The notes: generated from the sequence alone by a model not told the origin. A stretch of DNA of 64,000 bases from Tretioscincus oriximinensis (GCA_022410635.1 JAJVDF010000207.1:399177-463176), one strand, 5' to 3'; counted from the first letter of the stretch, positions 10,685 through 20,393 are shown. Numbers and translations are program-made.

Positions 10685-10970
10685 GAGGCTGTGGAGTCCT
10701 GGTTTAGAACTGGCTAAAAGACAGAAAACAGTGGGAAATAATAAATGGATAGTTCTCTGGGTGGAAAAAATGTGAGTAGTGGAATACCCCAGGGTTCAGT
10801 ACTTGGATTGGTTTGTAAAGGAAGAACAAAGGAAGGAAAGGATAAAAGATGGAAGGGAAGGTAGGATGATAAAGAAGAGGGAAAAAAGAAGGAAAGGATG
10901 AAGGAAGGAAAGAAAAACAGAAAGAAAGAACTAAAGAAAGGAGTGAAAGAGGGATTGGAGGGGGCAATGG
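10685..10970 (+). repeat. F6 composite repeat, copy 1, 5' segment
   Basis: GTCCTGGTTTAGAACTGGCTAAAAG leads into a slice of CR1 RT (reads roughly as LKDRKQ..INGQFSEWK..SG..QGSVLG), which stops near 10808 and passes directly into a purine tract (GAAGGAAAGG, GGAAGGAAAG) to 10960. The same junction order is present near 36.2 kb and, inverted, near 62.6 kb. This copy lacks the 38-bp array seen in the other two. It is broken at 10971 by a DNA transposon. Confidence 0.7.
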
Positions 10971-11379
10971 TAAGGTTCCAATACATCCCGGGAAGGTGGG
11001 ACAATCCCGGCTTTGGGGACTAAAATATAGTCCCCTCCGGGTTTTAAGAGAAAATCCCAGATTTTTACATTCCTCGATGCTGCATCAGGGAATGTAAAAA
11101 TCCAGGATTTTAAAGGCAAAAGAGCTGTCAGGGCTGACGGCTGCAGCCCGAGCAACGCTTTCCAGGGTCCTGGAAGGAACCTTGGAGCGTGCCGCAGCTG
11201 GTCCTCTGCTGGAGGCGGGGTTTCGCACCTGCTGTCAGGCAAAGCTTTTGTTCTGCCTGTCTCACCAGAAGTGTCCATGTGCGTGTGTGCTTGCGTGTGA
11301 ATGCGCATGTGTGCACGCATGTGCGTGCACTCTCACCCACCCCGTCCCAGTTTTGGCCTGCCAAAATATGGCAACCCTA
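10971..11379. mobile_element. hAT-like element inserted in F6 copy 1
   Basis: Left terminus TAAGGTTCCAATACAT and right terminus, read inward, TAGGGTTGCCATATTTTGG are imperfect inverted repeats. Flanks GGCAATGG and GGTGAAGG share 5 of 8 bases. The interior has an inverted pair ATTTTTACATTCC / GGAATGTAAAAAT at 11064-11103, a GC-rich middle and a TG-rich tract at 11276-11332. The host repeat resumes on the far side, which supports the boundaries better than the weak TSD. Confidence 0.55.
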
Positions 11380-11453
11380 GGTGAAGGAGGAGTGGAGATA
11401 AGGATGGGAGCAAGGGGAAGGAGGAGGCTAGAACCCGTTGCATTACTATAACA
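11380..11453 (+). repeat. F6 copy 1, 3' segment
   Basis: GGAGTGGAGATAAGGATGGG, GCAAGG, GGAGGAGGCTAGAACC aligns with the inverted tail near 62.42-62.46 kb and with 36.43-36.49 kb. It is interrupted again at 11454 by an F1 element; tail words GGCTAATTCCATTACT resume at 11680. Confidence 0.6.
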
Positions 11454-11667
11454 TAGGCTGACCAGATGACCCCTTTGGGGTGGGTGGGTTTGAAAACCCA
11501 TTTTTGGGGTGTCTCCTGGTTTTTTCTGAGGAAAAAAAAATAAAAAAACAAAAACAATTGAAAAAAAATCTTTTTTTGAAAATATTTCCTCAGAAAAAAC
11601 TGGGAGACACCCCAAAATCAGGTTTTCAAATCTCCCCCCCCCCCAAAGTGGTCATCTGGTTAGCCTA
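11454..11667. mobile_element. F1 foldback element, copy 2, perfect 8-bp TSD
   Basis: Starts TAGGCTGACCAGATGACCCC and ends in its inverse with TTAGCCTA; arms of about 90 bp surround an A/T centre (11530-11590). Direct flanks CTATAACA at 11446-11453 and 11668-11675 are identical. Terminal TAGG, 8-bp TSD and a near-perfect palindrome fit a non-autonomous hAT element. Confidence 0.85.
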
Positions 11668-11675
11668 CTATAACA

Positions 11676-11720
11676 CAACAGGCTAATTCCATTACTGTGC
11701 TAATATTACAGGTGTTCTAA
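11676..11720 (+). repeat. F6 copy 1, terminal tail
   Basis: GGCTAATTCCATTACTGTGCTAATA follows the F1 TSD and matches the F6 ends GAGCTAATTCTACTAG near 36.51 kb and GGCTAATTCCACTAG (inverted) near 62.41 kb. Confidence 0.55.
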
Positions 11721-12525
11721 ACCATCTATTTAGAATCTTCAGTCTCAGTTCTTTCAACCTTAAATTCTTCGGCATACGATTTCTCATTGTCAATCTTCCA
11801 ATGTCTGCCTCATTTATTGACATCTCTACCCCCCAAAGTTGAAGTAAACTGTTCCTAATGCTATCTCCTTCCTTTTTCCAATGGAATTTGAAACGGGACA
11901 AGAACATGAGCTCCCAGACGCTACACCCATAAGCTGCTTTTTAAAATGAAATTCACATATGGATGGCATGGGGTGATTTTCACAAAGCGTGTGTGAGCTG
12001 CCTTGAGATTCAAAACATAGTGAAGCACAGAGAATGAATACAAACAATCTGACCCTGAAAATCTTACAGCTACACTGGGCCTCATTCTGGTCTCCACCTG
12101 TCATTCATAAGCCCAGAGTATTTGTGGCATATGAGTAACACCAAGCCAGCTACGCCCTTAGAAACCAGAGGCGAACAGATGCACTGGATTCAGCATGATT
12201 AATACTCAAGAGGATTCACCTGCAATTAATTACAATCACTTGATCTCCAGACAGTAATAATAAATCATTCTATTATATTAGTACTTTAATAAGGAACTAG
12301 AGCTTTGAGAAAACCAGCAGAAAATTAGCTCTAATTGCATGGAAACACAGGCAGATCTCTTCGTTTCAGTACCACTAAGACCAACCAATTTATGGCCTGA
12401 GATCAAATTGTAGAAGATCTGCAGATGTTTTCTCAGCACCCTCCTATAGCCTAGAAGGGCTCAATCCTCTCCTACAGTAGCAGTTACTTCCAGGTTTTTT
12501 GAGATTAGCTCCTCGATTCTCACTG
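11721..12525. other. No gene recognised; AT-rich, possible conserved non-coding element
   Basis: No repeat signature. Around 12180-12340 the sequence is AT-rich with TTAATTA-type words and unrepeated. This is a weak texture-based suggestion only. Confidence 0.25.
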
Positions 12526-12527
12526 AT

Positions 12528-12790
12528 TAAATGTCTGGCAACCAGAAGAGCCTTGTTTTAGAGCAACGGTCTTTCAACAGAGAGATCAATGTATCTGCTG
12601 TGGAAAAGAGTGAATTTCCTCTACCGGTCTTAGCTTCAGTTGTTCGAAAGCAAGAAATTGCAAGTAGATTAATAGGTTCAATCACAGTTGAAGGGGAAGA
12701 CAGAGTGTATGCCTTTGGGCAAAAAATAGCTTGTAAACTTCTCTGAGTCCCTCTTCCTCCTTCATCTGAGGGTTTGAGGACAATAAGCCT
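12528..12790 (+). mobile_element. SINE-A copy 2
   Basis: Reads in SINE-A order: CGGTCTTTCAACAGAGAGAT, GTCTTAGCTTCAG, TTGTTCGAAAGCAAGAAATTGC, GAAGACAGAGTGTATGCC, TTTGGGCAAAAAATAGCTTG and CTGAGTCCCTCTTCCTCC. The head is diverged. Confidence 0.7.
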
Positions 12791-12954
12791 CAGCAAAGTA
12801 AAGAAAAGATGAAGAGGTCATTAATGTATGCACGCTTCTGGTGACTGCACCTTGAAAAAGTTAAGAGAGCCTGGATTGTTTTAAGAAACAGACAAATTCA
12901 TGGAATATAAGTGTCTACTAGAAGGGATAGCGAGACAGCCAGGATGCCTCTGAA

Positions 12955-13040
12955 GGACAGTTGAAAATAAGCCACTGTGGGACACAGGATGCTGGATTAG
13001 ATTGGATGTAGCCTGATCCTATAGCGCTCTTTCTTACATT
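12955..13040 (+). mobile_element. CR1 3'-end fragment
   Basis: CTGTGGGACACAGGATGCTGG, TAGATTGGATGTAGCCTGATCC and CTTTCTTACATTCT follow the CR1 3'-end order. Short and 5' truncated. Confidence 0.6.
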
Positions 13041-13164
13041 CTTTGAGATGTATTCATGGAGGGCAAATATAACAATGGCTATGAGAATGGATTCTTGGGT
13101 ACTTTGCTGCATCTAAAGACAACCTATGTGAGCAAGTGATGGTTTTAGTTGTCTTATGCTTGTA

Positions 13165-13262
13165 GTGTCCAGAAGCAACTTGTGGTTAAGTGGGACTGGA
13201 TGCTGGACTAGATAGGCTGCGACCTGAAACTACAGAGCTTCTCTTATGTTTATATGGTTTGT
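13165..13262 (+). mobile_element. CR1 3'-end fragment
   Basis: GGGACTGGATGCTGGACTAG, GATAGGCTGCGACC and CTTCTCTTATGTTTAT match the CR1 3' end. Another short truncated copy 130 bp after the previous one. Confidence 0.6.
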
Positions 13263-13850
13263 TAGTGCCTTTTTCTGGGAGATTCTGGCAATGGAACACA
13301 GATCTTTCTGCTGTCACTAGTTCCTAATAGAAAGGCATTCACGTGCAAACAGGTGGCATCTGAACAAATTACTGAGGATTTAGAAGAATGGAAAGGTACC
13401 AGTTGGCCTGGCATTTGCCAACTTGGTGTTTTACCTGTATTGTGATGAGTCCTACAGAATTCTGAGCGGGGGCTATTTTATTAATAAAAGTTGAATAAAG
13501 TGATTGAGGATAGATTCACATTAACCTGTTTGAAATACTCTGCGATGTGCAGTTCCATTTGGACTGGTCCATTAGTTAACCTTTCTGTTCACCTTTGGGA
13601 GAAAGAACAGTCTGTTCAGCATCCCTGCAGGGAATTGCTGACCACTCTTCCTGTTATATACCAATTTTTAGTAGGAATTGATGCATTCAGTAGGTAGAGT
13701 GCCTCAATGCAGGAATTTATTGGGAAACTCCTGAGTCAAGCATGACTTTATTTCGCTTTTCATTCATAGGAAACTAACCTTGAGTGGTCAGCTTTTAAGT
13801 TGACCTCACAAAGTTTAAGACTAACTTTAAACATGTTTTTGGAGTGATTG
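13263..13850. other. No gene recognised
   Basis: No repeat or coding signature seen. Confidence 0.4.
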
Positions 13851-14582
13851 GGATACAGCAGCAGCAAAAAAGACAAATTTCACGTTGGGGATAATTAGGA
13901 AAGGAATCGAAAGGAATCTGTGGTGAGGCCACATTTGGAATACTGTGTTCAGTTCTGGTCACCACATCTCAAGAGGTATATTATGGAACTAGAGAAGGTG
14001 CAAAAAAGGGCAACAAGAATGATCAAGGGTCTGGAGCACTTCCCTTATGAAGTCAGACTGCAATGTCTGGGCTTCTTCAGTCTCGAAAGGCGACGTTTGA
14101 GAGGTGATCTGATTGAAGTGTACAAAATCATGCATGGGATGGAAAGGGTGAATAGAGAAAAAATGTTTTCTCTATCACACAACACAAGGACCAGAGGGCA
14201 CTCCTTGAAACTGATGGGCAGAAAAATGAGAACAGACAAAGGAAAGTACTTTTTCACCCAGAGGGTCATCGGCCTGTGGAATTTACTTCCTGAAGAGGTG
14301 GTCGTAGCTAACAGCTTAGATAGCTTCAAGACAGGACTAGACAGATTTATGGAGAACAAGGGTATAAATGGGTCCTAGGATGGATGTCTGGCTGCTGCCT
14401 CCGGGATGGAGCAACAAGTAGTGCTCCTGAAATGCCATTTACAGGGAGCCATGAACAGGTGTAGATTTTGCTTTTTTCTATTCGGACTGTCCAGGTGCAT
14501 CTGTTGGGCCTCTGTGTGACACAGAATGCTGGACTAAATGGGCTCTGGCCCGATCCAGTATGGCTCTTCTTATGTTCTTAAT
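13851..14582 (+). mobile_element. CR1 LINE, 5'-truncated copy with RT C-terminus and 3' UTR
   Basis: Begins within the RT thumb region (GCAAAAAAGACAAATTTCACG), has a deletion of about 45 bp near 13910 relative to the 27.7-kb copy, then an open C-terminal frame to a TAG at 14376. The 3' UTR follows (GGATGGAGCAACAAG, CTGTCCAGGTGCATCTG, GCTGGACTAAATGGGC) and ends with TTCTTATGTTCTTA at 14580. It is the cleanest CR1 3' end in the window. Confidence 0.9.
13920..14378 (+). pseudogene. CR1 RT C-terminal remnant (152 codons open)
   Basis: The conceptual product covers the end of CR1 ORF2: VRPHLEYCVQFWSPH near its start, KVQKRATRMIKGLEH at about residues 26-40, FSLERRRLRGDLIEVYKIMHG at about 53-73, TRGHSLKL, YFFTQRVIGLWNLLPEEV and LDSFKTGLDRFM before the stop. 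These are conserved features of CR1-family proteins downstream of the polymerase domain. The endonuclease and all RT catalytic motifs are missing, so it cannot act alone. The first Met is an internal residue, not a genuine start. The frame is undisrupted, which suggests a relatively young or lucky copy. Confidence 0.85.
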
Positions 14583-15148
14583 TAGCGGTGCAAATTATCT
14601 GTTCCTACTCTTTGCTTGGACTTGTCCTGAGTCTCAAAATGAAAAAATAAAGTCATATTTAAGACGGATTAGGATGATTCTAGATGTTTATTTTTACTGT
14701 TCCACCGTCCCAGGGTGAATCTACCCGGAGTGCACCAGAGAGATGAACTGGTCACTTACACATTATTATTGATTATTTACTTCCCCCAATTCCTGACTAT
14801 TAGCTATATTGGAAGGAGGTCTGGGAGTTTCAACTCGTCATGATCTTGATGAGAGAGAAGTCCCCTTTTCATAAAGCAAATTCTATATTTTGAAAGGGAC
14901 CATTTTTGCTGGAATTGCTGCAGCTAGAAAACAGTTAAATTTCTTTTGCTGGAATTGCTGCAGCTAGAAAAGAATTAAATTGAACGGCATTGTTGGCAGA
15001 AAATGGAATACGCCATGTTAGAGGATAAACAAATAAAAGTACTATGTGGACTACAGGCCTTGTGTCTCCCCCCCCCCTTTTAAAGAGACGCTTTGGCATA
15101 AAGACGCTGAACATACTTACAACCAGTATACTGTATTCATCTTTACTT
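14583..15148. other. No gene; contains a short 40-bp tandem duplication
   Basis: TGCTGGAATTGCTGCAGCTAG occurs at 14907 and again at 14947, followed each time by AAA..TTAAAT, a two-copy 40-bp tandem. Nothing else recognised. Confidence 0.5.
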
Positions 15149-15150
15149 CA

Positions 15151-15295
15151 TAGGCTGACCAGATGACCCCCTTTGGGGTGGTGGTGGTGGTTGAAAACCC
15201 GGTTTTGGGATGCCTCTCAGNTTTTTCTGAGGAAAAAAAATTCAATTTTTTTTTCCTCATAAAAAAACGGGAGGCAACCCAAAAACGGGTTTCAA
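15151..15295. mobile_element. F1 foldback element, copy 3 (right end lost)
   Basis: TAGGCTGACCAGATGACCCC at 15151 starts a left arm with a GTGGTGGTGG insertion, then the A/T centre and the inner part of the right arm to ACGGGTTTCAATAACA. The outer right arm is deleted. One ambiguous base at 15221. Confidence 0.8.
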
Positions 15296-15609
15296 TAACA
15301 GTCATTGCATTATGATTCCAGAAGAGCACTTCAATAACAGAAAGCAATGATTTAAATGCTTCTTACGTGTACTGAATTTTGTGCTACAAATTGCCTTTGT
15401 AGTTGCTATTTGTACAGAAAGATCTGCCTCCTATGTATGATGTTACAGAGAGTAAACGCTAGATCCAAAAGGAAAAGTAGCTCAGTGAAGATCCCTAATT
15501 ATACATTTATTTTTAAACTTTATTCAGCCCTGGACTGAATCAGACCCTCCCCTCCCCTAAAAATGGATTAAACCATTCCTTAGGTCTGAAGAAGTTTTGA
15601 AGGAAAGGA
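15296..15609. other. No gene recognised
   Basis: The word TTCAATAACAG recurs at 15291 and 15331, perhaps a repair footprint next to the truncated F1 copy. Otherwise nothing. Confidence 0.35.
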
Positions 15610-15996
15610 TACCTCCCCACCAGAATTTATCATTTGTGATTCCATCTCCATGTACCTTGTTGTTGCCCATGACTTCCATGGGAATATGCTACCAATGTAA
15701 CATTGTCTTGTATTCTCATTATATGACATGTCTAACTACAATTTCTGCTAAGTGGTTCCGAGAACACATGACATTTTAGGTTTTTCCTTGAAGTCTTGTG
15801 ATATCTAACATGTTCCCGTTAACGAACGCCCTACAAAGGCTATTTGTAAGAGTCCAATGTGAAATCAGACAAAATGAGTTGGACAAAATGGGCCTTTTTA
15901 GTGTGGGGATTGCTGAACTTCTGCAAATATGTAAGACAGATTCTACATGACGTTGGTACCATTGTGGTAGAAATTCACCACAGGGAGGCACCTTAA
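15610..15996 (+). mobile_element. F3 DNA transposon, copy 1
   Basis: Colinear with 51.65-52.09 kb: CTTGTATTCTCATTATATGACA, a decayed CTACAATTTCTGCTAAG site, GAAGTCTTGTGATATCTAACATGTTC, GTGAAATCAGACAAAATG, ATGGGCCTTTTTAGTGTGGGG and GTAAGACAGATTCTACATGACG. No transposase frame. Confidence 0.6.
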
Positions 15997-16669
15997 GTAT
16001 GTGCCCATGGGCATGAAGTACTCTCCCAGTACTTACTTTTGGTCCTTTGGGGTGGTCATAGGTTGGTCCAAGCTGTCAGAATCACAGTTTTTCTCCCACA
16101 TTAACCTAGTTCAGAAACTTCATTAGAGATGTTACTTCAGCAATAACAGGCCCACCATATTTGTAGAGTTACCCATTGACCTGTGGGCCAGTTTTCAGGA
16201 AGACTCATCTAGGTAGCACACAAAAAAGTGTTTCCACAATGGGTTTTCGAGGGGTGTCACACCCTCCCTCATCCAGTGAAGACTCAGATGAGCAGGAACC
16301 TGCTATGCTTGAGCCTCTGGCCATATACAGCCTATCAAATATCTGAGCCATAAGAAGGACCTTCATCTGAGACTGTTGCTGAGAAAGGAAAGAAACGGGT
16401 TGATTTTCAGGATTTTGCAGCAAAGGTTAGGAAGGGCAGTAATGTGGCGCACCCAGTCTTCAGCTGCTTCATTAAATAAGCTAGAGACTCCAAAGATGCT
16501 TGTAGCTGACAACCGAACCATACTTGCCTGTATTTACATCTGTCTCTATTCTAGTCCCTTATGTTTTCTGTTAACTGTTTCTATGTTGTTAAATACCACA
16601 ACTTAGGATTTCCGTATCCAAGACTCAAGCTTCCATTATTTGTATTGCCAGTTCTCCAGGTCTCTTTTG
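15997..16669. other. No gene recognised
   Basis: No repeat termini or coding signature seen. Confidence 0.4.
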
Positions 16670-16805
16670 CTTTCGAACTGCTGGGTTGGCTGAAGCTAGG
16701 GCACTCACCTACAACCAGCACAAAGGCTTCAAACTCCAATATCTCTGTGGAAACACTGAAGCTCTTAAAGTCTGTACCACCGTACCTCTTAAACATTTGT
16801 ACATG
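16670..16805 (-). mobile_element. SINE-A copy 3, head fragment
   Basis: Minus-strand SINE-A head and middle: TTTCGAACTGCTGGGTTGGCTGAAGC and GGCTTCAAACTCCAATATCTC, through TCTGTACCACCGTAC. The 3' half is missing. Confidence 0.6.
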
Positions 16806-17640
16806 TAGATTGAATTCAATTGTTTCTCTTTCTATAGTAGGCTTTATTTAGGGCTATATGTTGAAACATGCAACTGCTAACTACTTGCCATGTTATTATG
16901 GACCTGCCATAGCCTACACCAGATGCAAAGGGGAGGTTCCTATGTCAAGATGTATCCCCAAATAAAGCCCAGTGGAGAAAGGCTTTGCGATGGACCAAAT
17001 TTCTTCTCCCTGTGGACGTGCTTGGGCGCCTGTTACGTGTTCCATTTGTTCTAAAATTAGCCTGGACAGGAATATCTGTTTCTAATAAAGCTATTAAGTG
17101 GCTACCAAAGGGCCAGGCTGGTTGCAAAGACGAAATCTCATGGCCATAACACACATCAAAGCCTGGAGTGCTTGAGGCAGGCTGCTAATCGTTGCGCATT
17201 TCGAGGTCTATGCATCTGGCCCCATTGCTGTGCTGTATTTTTAGCCATTTTCATTACGTTTTGTACTTAAAAATAGCTTGAGTTACAACCAGCCCCTGCC
17301 CTGCTGTTATGAATGATGGCTTGTTGGAGAGACGACTTATTCTGCTTTGTCCCAGGGTGTTATGTGAAGCCAGACAATAAGAAGAGGAAATATGAGTGAC
17401 ATTAACCTTTGAAGTCGGCCGTGTGTGAGTGTGTGAAGCGGGAGAGCAAGAACTTTAATGAAATAGATCAAATCAGGCAATTAAGCAGTGGTGTGTAGAC
17501 TAAATGGAAATAGAGAGAAATTACTTTTTTAAAAAACCTATCTACCTTTTCCACCTCACATCTGAAGTATATAAAAATATACATGGGAAGAAAAGTGGTG
17601 GGAGAAAAAATAGGAAAGAGAGGGCAGCAAGGCTGGATTT
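16806..17640. other. No gene recognised
   Basis: No recognisable repeat family or gene. Small frames only. Confidence 0.4.
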
Positions 17641-18050
17641 GGGGTATATGACACCCATGGGCTGCAAAAATATTTACGCCCCCCCCAAACACTTCCTTGT
17701 GGGACAGGAAGTGATGTCACTTTGAGGAAGGAAGTGATGTCACTTCGAGGACAGGAAGTGATGTCCCTTTGAGGACAGGAAGTGATGTCACTTTCAGGAA
17801 GGAAGTGATGTCACTTTCAGGACAGGAAGTGATGTCACTTTCAGGACAGGAAGTGATGTCACTCCAGGTGCCATTCCCGGAAGCAGATTCCAGAAGTGAC
17901 ATAATTTGTGATGTCACTTCAGTCTGGGCCACCATTTCCATAAATGACATCAAAAATGCTTTTACTTTCAGTCCCAGCGTATTTCCTGTATGATTCCTGA
18001 TAAAGTGTATAAGATTCTAATGCAGCTCCCAGCCCAATAAATACACAACA
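17641..18050. repeat. F5 repeat with expanded CRE-like tandem array
   Basis: Seven copies of GGAAGTGATGTCAC start at 17707, 17730, 17754, 17778, 17801, 17825 and 17849 (period 23-24 bp), linked by TTTGAGGACA or TTTCAGGA. An inverted AGAAGTGACATAATTTGTGATGTCACTT follows at 17892. The right flank (ATGATTCCTGATAAAGTG...AAGATTC) matches the F5 copy near 25.45 kb. Confidence 0.75.
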
Positions 18051-18560
18051 TGTAAATATGCAAGTCAAAAATTGATATATTATTCTGAATACAAAAATAT
18101 GGTAAACAGTAAACAGTAAAGTGCTATTCAGTCCTTGTTTACATAACAGGGTTTTTCTTCTTTTTTTCTAAGCACCTCAAAGGTTTAGAAAAACGTCTTT
18201 TTTCTCACTTTTGCATTTGCAAATGCTTTTATCACTTCCTCAAAATCAAGACTGACAGTGATATCTGATTCTATGGCGAGCACCCCAAGATTAACCATTT
18301 TTTCTTGAATCTATGATGTCCTTAGATTGTTCTTAATTCATAAATTCGAAGAAGCAGCACAGAAACGCAGGCAGAAATACAACTGAAACCGTATGCCAGA
18401 AACAAAGATGCTGCCAGAAGTAGTGCAGAAAAGCAGGCAGAAATGCAATTTAAAACCAAAAAAACAGAGTTTTTAACAAGGTATCACACATGCTGGATTA
18501 TTCCAGATTAATCCGCAAAAAGACTAAAGCGAACACTTGAGCCCAGATGCAAATTTAAAT
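18051..18560. other. No gene recognised
   Basis: Contains a partial tandem (CAGAAACGCAGGCAGAAATAC at 18360 and GCAGAAAAGCAGGCAGAAATGC at 18424). No family identified. Confidence 0.4.
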
Positions 18561-18985
18561 TTAAACAACCGGCAATTTGCTGCCCCCAATAAATGGCCAC
18601 CCATCTGGTGCCCTGGGCTTTAGCCCCCTTTGCCCACTCCCAAGATCTGGCTCTGGAGGGCAGTCAAAGGGAACAAAGTTCTCCCATCATGGGGCTACCC
18701 CTGTCACCCTCTCTCCCATAAGTCAAAGGGAACAAGGAAGAGCTCCGTTTCGTTCATTCCTCTGCCTGCCTTGGATCATGGCTTCTCCTTGTTCCCTTTG
18801 ATGTTTCGGTGGGTGGAGATTCCCTCCATCATGGTGCCCGGCTCCCAGTTGACCATGATTTCCCAGGTCAGTCTGTGTCTCACACACAATCAGGGCTGAC
18901 AGTGAACTGCTGCTCTCATTCTGCCTGTGCTTTCTTAAGTAATGTGGCTGGAGCGCAGAAGCGGGGGCTTTGAACTGAGCCATTA
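18561..18985. repeat. Unclassified repeat with internal inverted pair
   Basis: TCAAAGGGAACAAGGA at 18723 is mirrored by TCCTTGTTCCCTTTGA at 18785-18800, and TCAAAGGGAACAAAG also occurs at 18665. CCCTGGGCTTTAGCCCCC near 18610 looks like a worn DNA-transposon terminus. Short frames on both strands are mirror products of the inverted pair, not genes. Confidence 0.35.
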
Positions 18986-19134
18986 ATGAAGATTTAATGT
19001 ATGATTAGAACCCCCTAGGGGGGTATAAGCGAACCTCCTGGGGAGAGCTGAGCGGCCGCAGGTGGGCCTTGTCCACTATGAATCTATCCAATCCTATCCT
19101 TTAAGCTTCCCAGTTTGCTAGTAATGAATAACAT

Positions 19135-19200
19135 AATTCATAGAATCATAGAATTACAGAATCATAGGGTCTATCCCCATTAACAAATTATACTGAGTTG
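19135..19200 (-). mobile_element. CR1 3' terminus, avian-type
   Basis: ATTCATAGAATCATAGAATTAC with a repeated ATAGAATCATAG-type word is the CR1 3' terminal motif on the minus strand. Confidence 0.6.
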
Positions 19201-19239
19201 GTAGCAACATCACCTTCAATCCACTCTACAAGGTCCATA

Positions 19240-19595
19240 GTCATGGAATTTCTAGCTTCTGAAGTTTGTACGATTCAATAGCGGGTGTTTTGCTAAATCT
19301 GAAAGAAAGCTTCATAGTGTCATTCAGCAATGTGAATTTGACAAATCTCGCAAGACTTCCAGGTGACATGTAAAGGTTAATTGGTTTTTGGCTCGCAGAG
19401 AATGCTTGGGAATTGTAGGACTGCTCGCAGAGGATGCTGGGAATTGTAGTAAGGCAAGTGCAGTAATGCCTTCTAGGGCTTGTCTTGTGTCAGATCAGCA
19501 TGGAAGATTTAAGGTACATGGGTGGATGGTGAATGTGTTTCAAAAGAAATAGTGAGGCAAACAGTGGAGTGGGGAAAATCCCATAGAGTTGGAAG
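19240..19595 (-). mobile_element. F3 DNA transposon, copy 2 (duplicated core)
   Basis: Minus-strand F3: AAATCTCGCAAGACTTCCAGG, then AGAGAATGCTTGGGAATTGTAG and, 29 bp on, AGAGGATGCTGGGAATTGTAG, AAGGCAAGTGCAGTAATGCC, and AAAAGAAATAGTGAGGCAAAC. The motif core is duplicated here and single in other copies. Confidence 0.65.
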
Positions 19596-20024
19596 GGACC
19601 TCTAGGGCCACTAGGACATCCTCTGATTCACTCAAATATGTGCCAGAAATAGATTTTTCCTTTCTAGACCCCCAAATTAAGTTTCATTTGTTCAAAGTTT
19701 CATAAAATATGTAGAAAGTCATTTTCTTGTTCAATCATTTTTGTTTATGCAAGTAGCCCATGAAGTTGTTAGTTTTTCACATTTTAATTGCCTTTACCTT
19801 TAATAGTCTTCCTTTTTAACATGCCTTTAACAGGAGATGGGTCTTTCATCTTAGGAGGGACTCAAAATCCCCTGCTTTTTAATCAATGCAAGGAGTTCAG
19901 ATTGTGGATTTCCAACAGTAAAGTGAAGAAGTTGACTTGCAACCTTTCGTGTAACAAAGGGTTCAAAGGATGATTTTAGCACTTCCTTATACAAGATGCT
20001 GCGTTCTAATTGTACCTGGATTAA
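19596..20024. other. No gene recognised; short CR1-like start
   Basis: CCATAGAGTTGGAAGGGACC at 19582-19601 is a CR1 3'-end word on the minus strand. The rest is unrecognised. Confidence 0.4.
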
Positions 20025-20180
20025 AAATCACGTAAAAACTAGGACAGAAGTTTAATGGGTGTGGAAAAGTGATTTTCCCACCCAATTGCAGCTGAAATTA
20101 TGTACCTGCTGAAAAATCCTCCCTTCTATAGACTTTAAAAGTGCAAAGCCCTATCCTGGTTTTTATTTGGGAATCCAAAC
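20025..20180. mobile_element. F4 repeat, copy 2
   Basis: AAAAACTAGGACAG on the left and CTATCCTGGTTTTTAT on the right are inverted ends. The core ATGGGTGTGGAAAAGTGATTTTCC matches copies at 5.65, 24.5 and 39.96 kb. Confidence 0.6.
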
Positions 20181-20224
20181 ATGTTGGAGGGTAGCTGACA
20201 TTAAACCCAAGCCTAAATAGCTTG

Positions 20225-20385
20225 GGTCCTGGCTATCTGACCTGGCTTTCTCCCATACTGTCCCAGCTTCCCTAAGATCTCAAGGAGAAGGCCTTCTGGT
20301 GGTTTCTTCCCTTTCAGAGATGCAAGCGGTAGGGGCATGTATGAGAGCTGCTCTGTGGTGGCTCCCACATTATGGAACAGTCTTT
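20225..20385 (+). mobile_element. L2-like LINE 3' fragment, left part
   Basis: GGTGGCTCCCACATTATGGAACAG reads as APTLWNS, the conserved peptide near the C-terminus of L2-like ORFs. The sequence resumes after the hAT insertion with GTATACTGGCTG and ATGTATCTCTTCACTCAGGC (MYLFTQA). Confidence 0.55.
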
Positions 20386-20393
20386 CTCTAGAG

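Noticed and set aside
10704..11004. Minus-strand frames rich in Phe, Ser, Leu and Pro
   Set aside because: Antisense of the F6 purine tract and CR1 slice; no protein family and no conserved start.
11262..11615. 117-codon minus-strand frame
   Set aside because: Spans the TG-rich tract of one DNA transposon and the F1 foldback; a chance frame over two mobile elements.
17697..17872. CRISPR-like look of evenly spaced repeats (also 35974-36165 and 39738-39890)
   Set aside because: Spacers are not unique, repeats are contiguous tandems, the genome is eukaryotic and there are no cas genes.
17717..17953. Repeated peptide with SCPESDIT units, and the mirrored plus-strand frame
   Set aside because: Direct translation of the 23-24 bp F5 array; the repetition is at DNA level.
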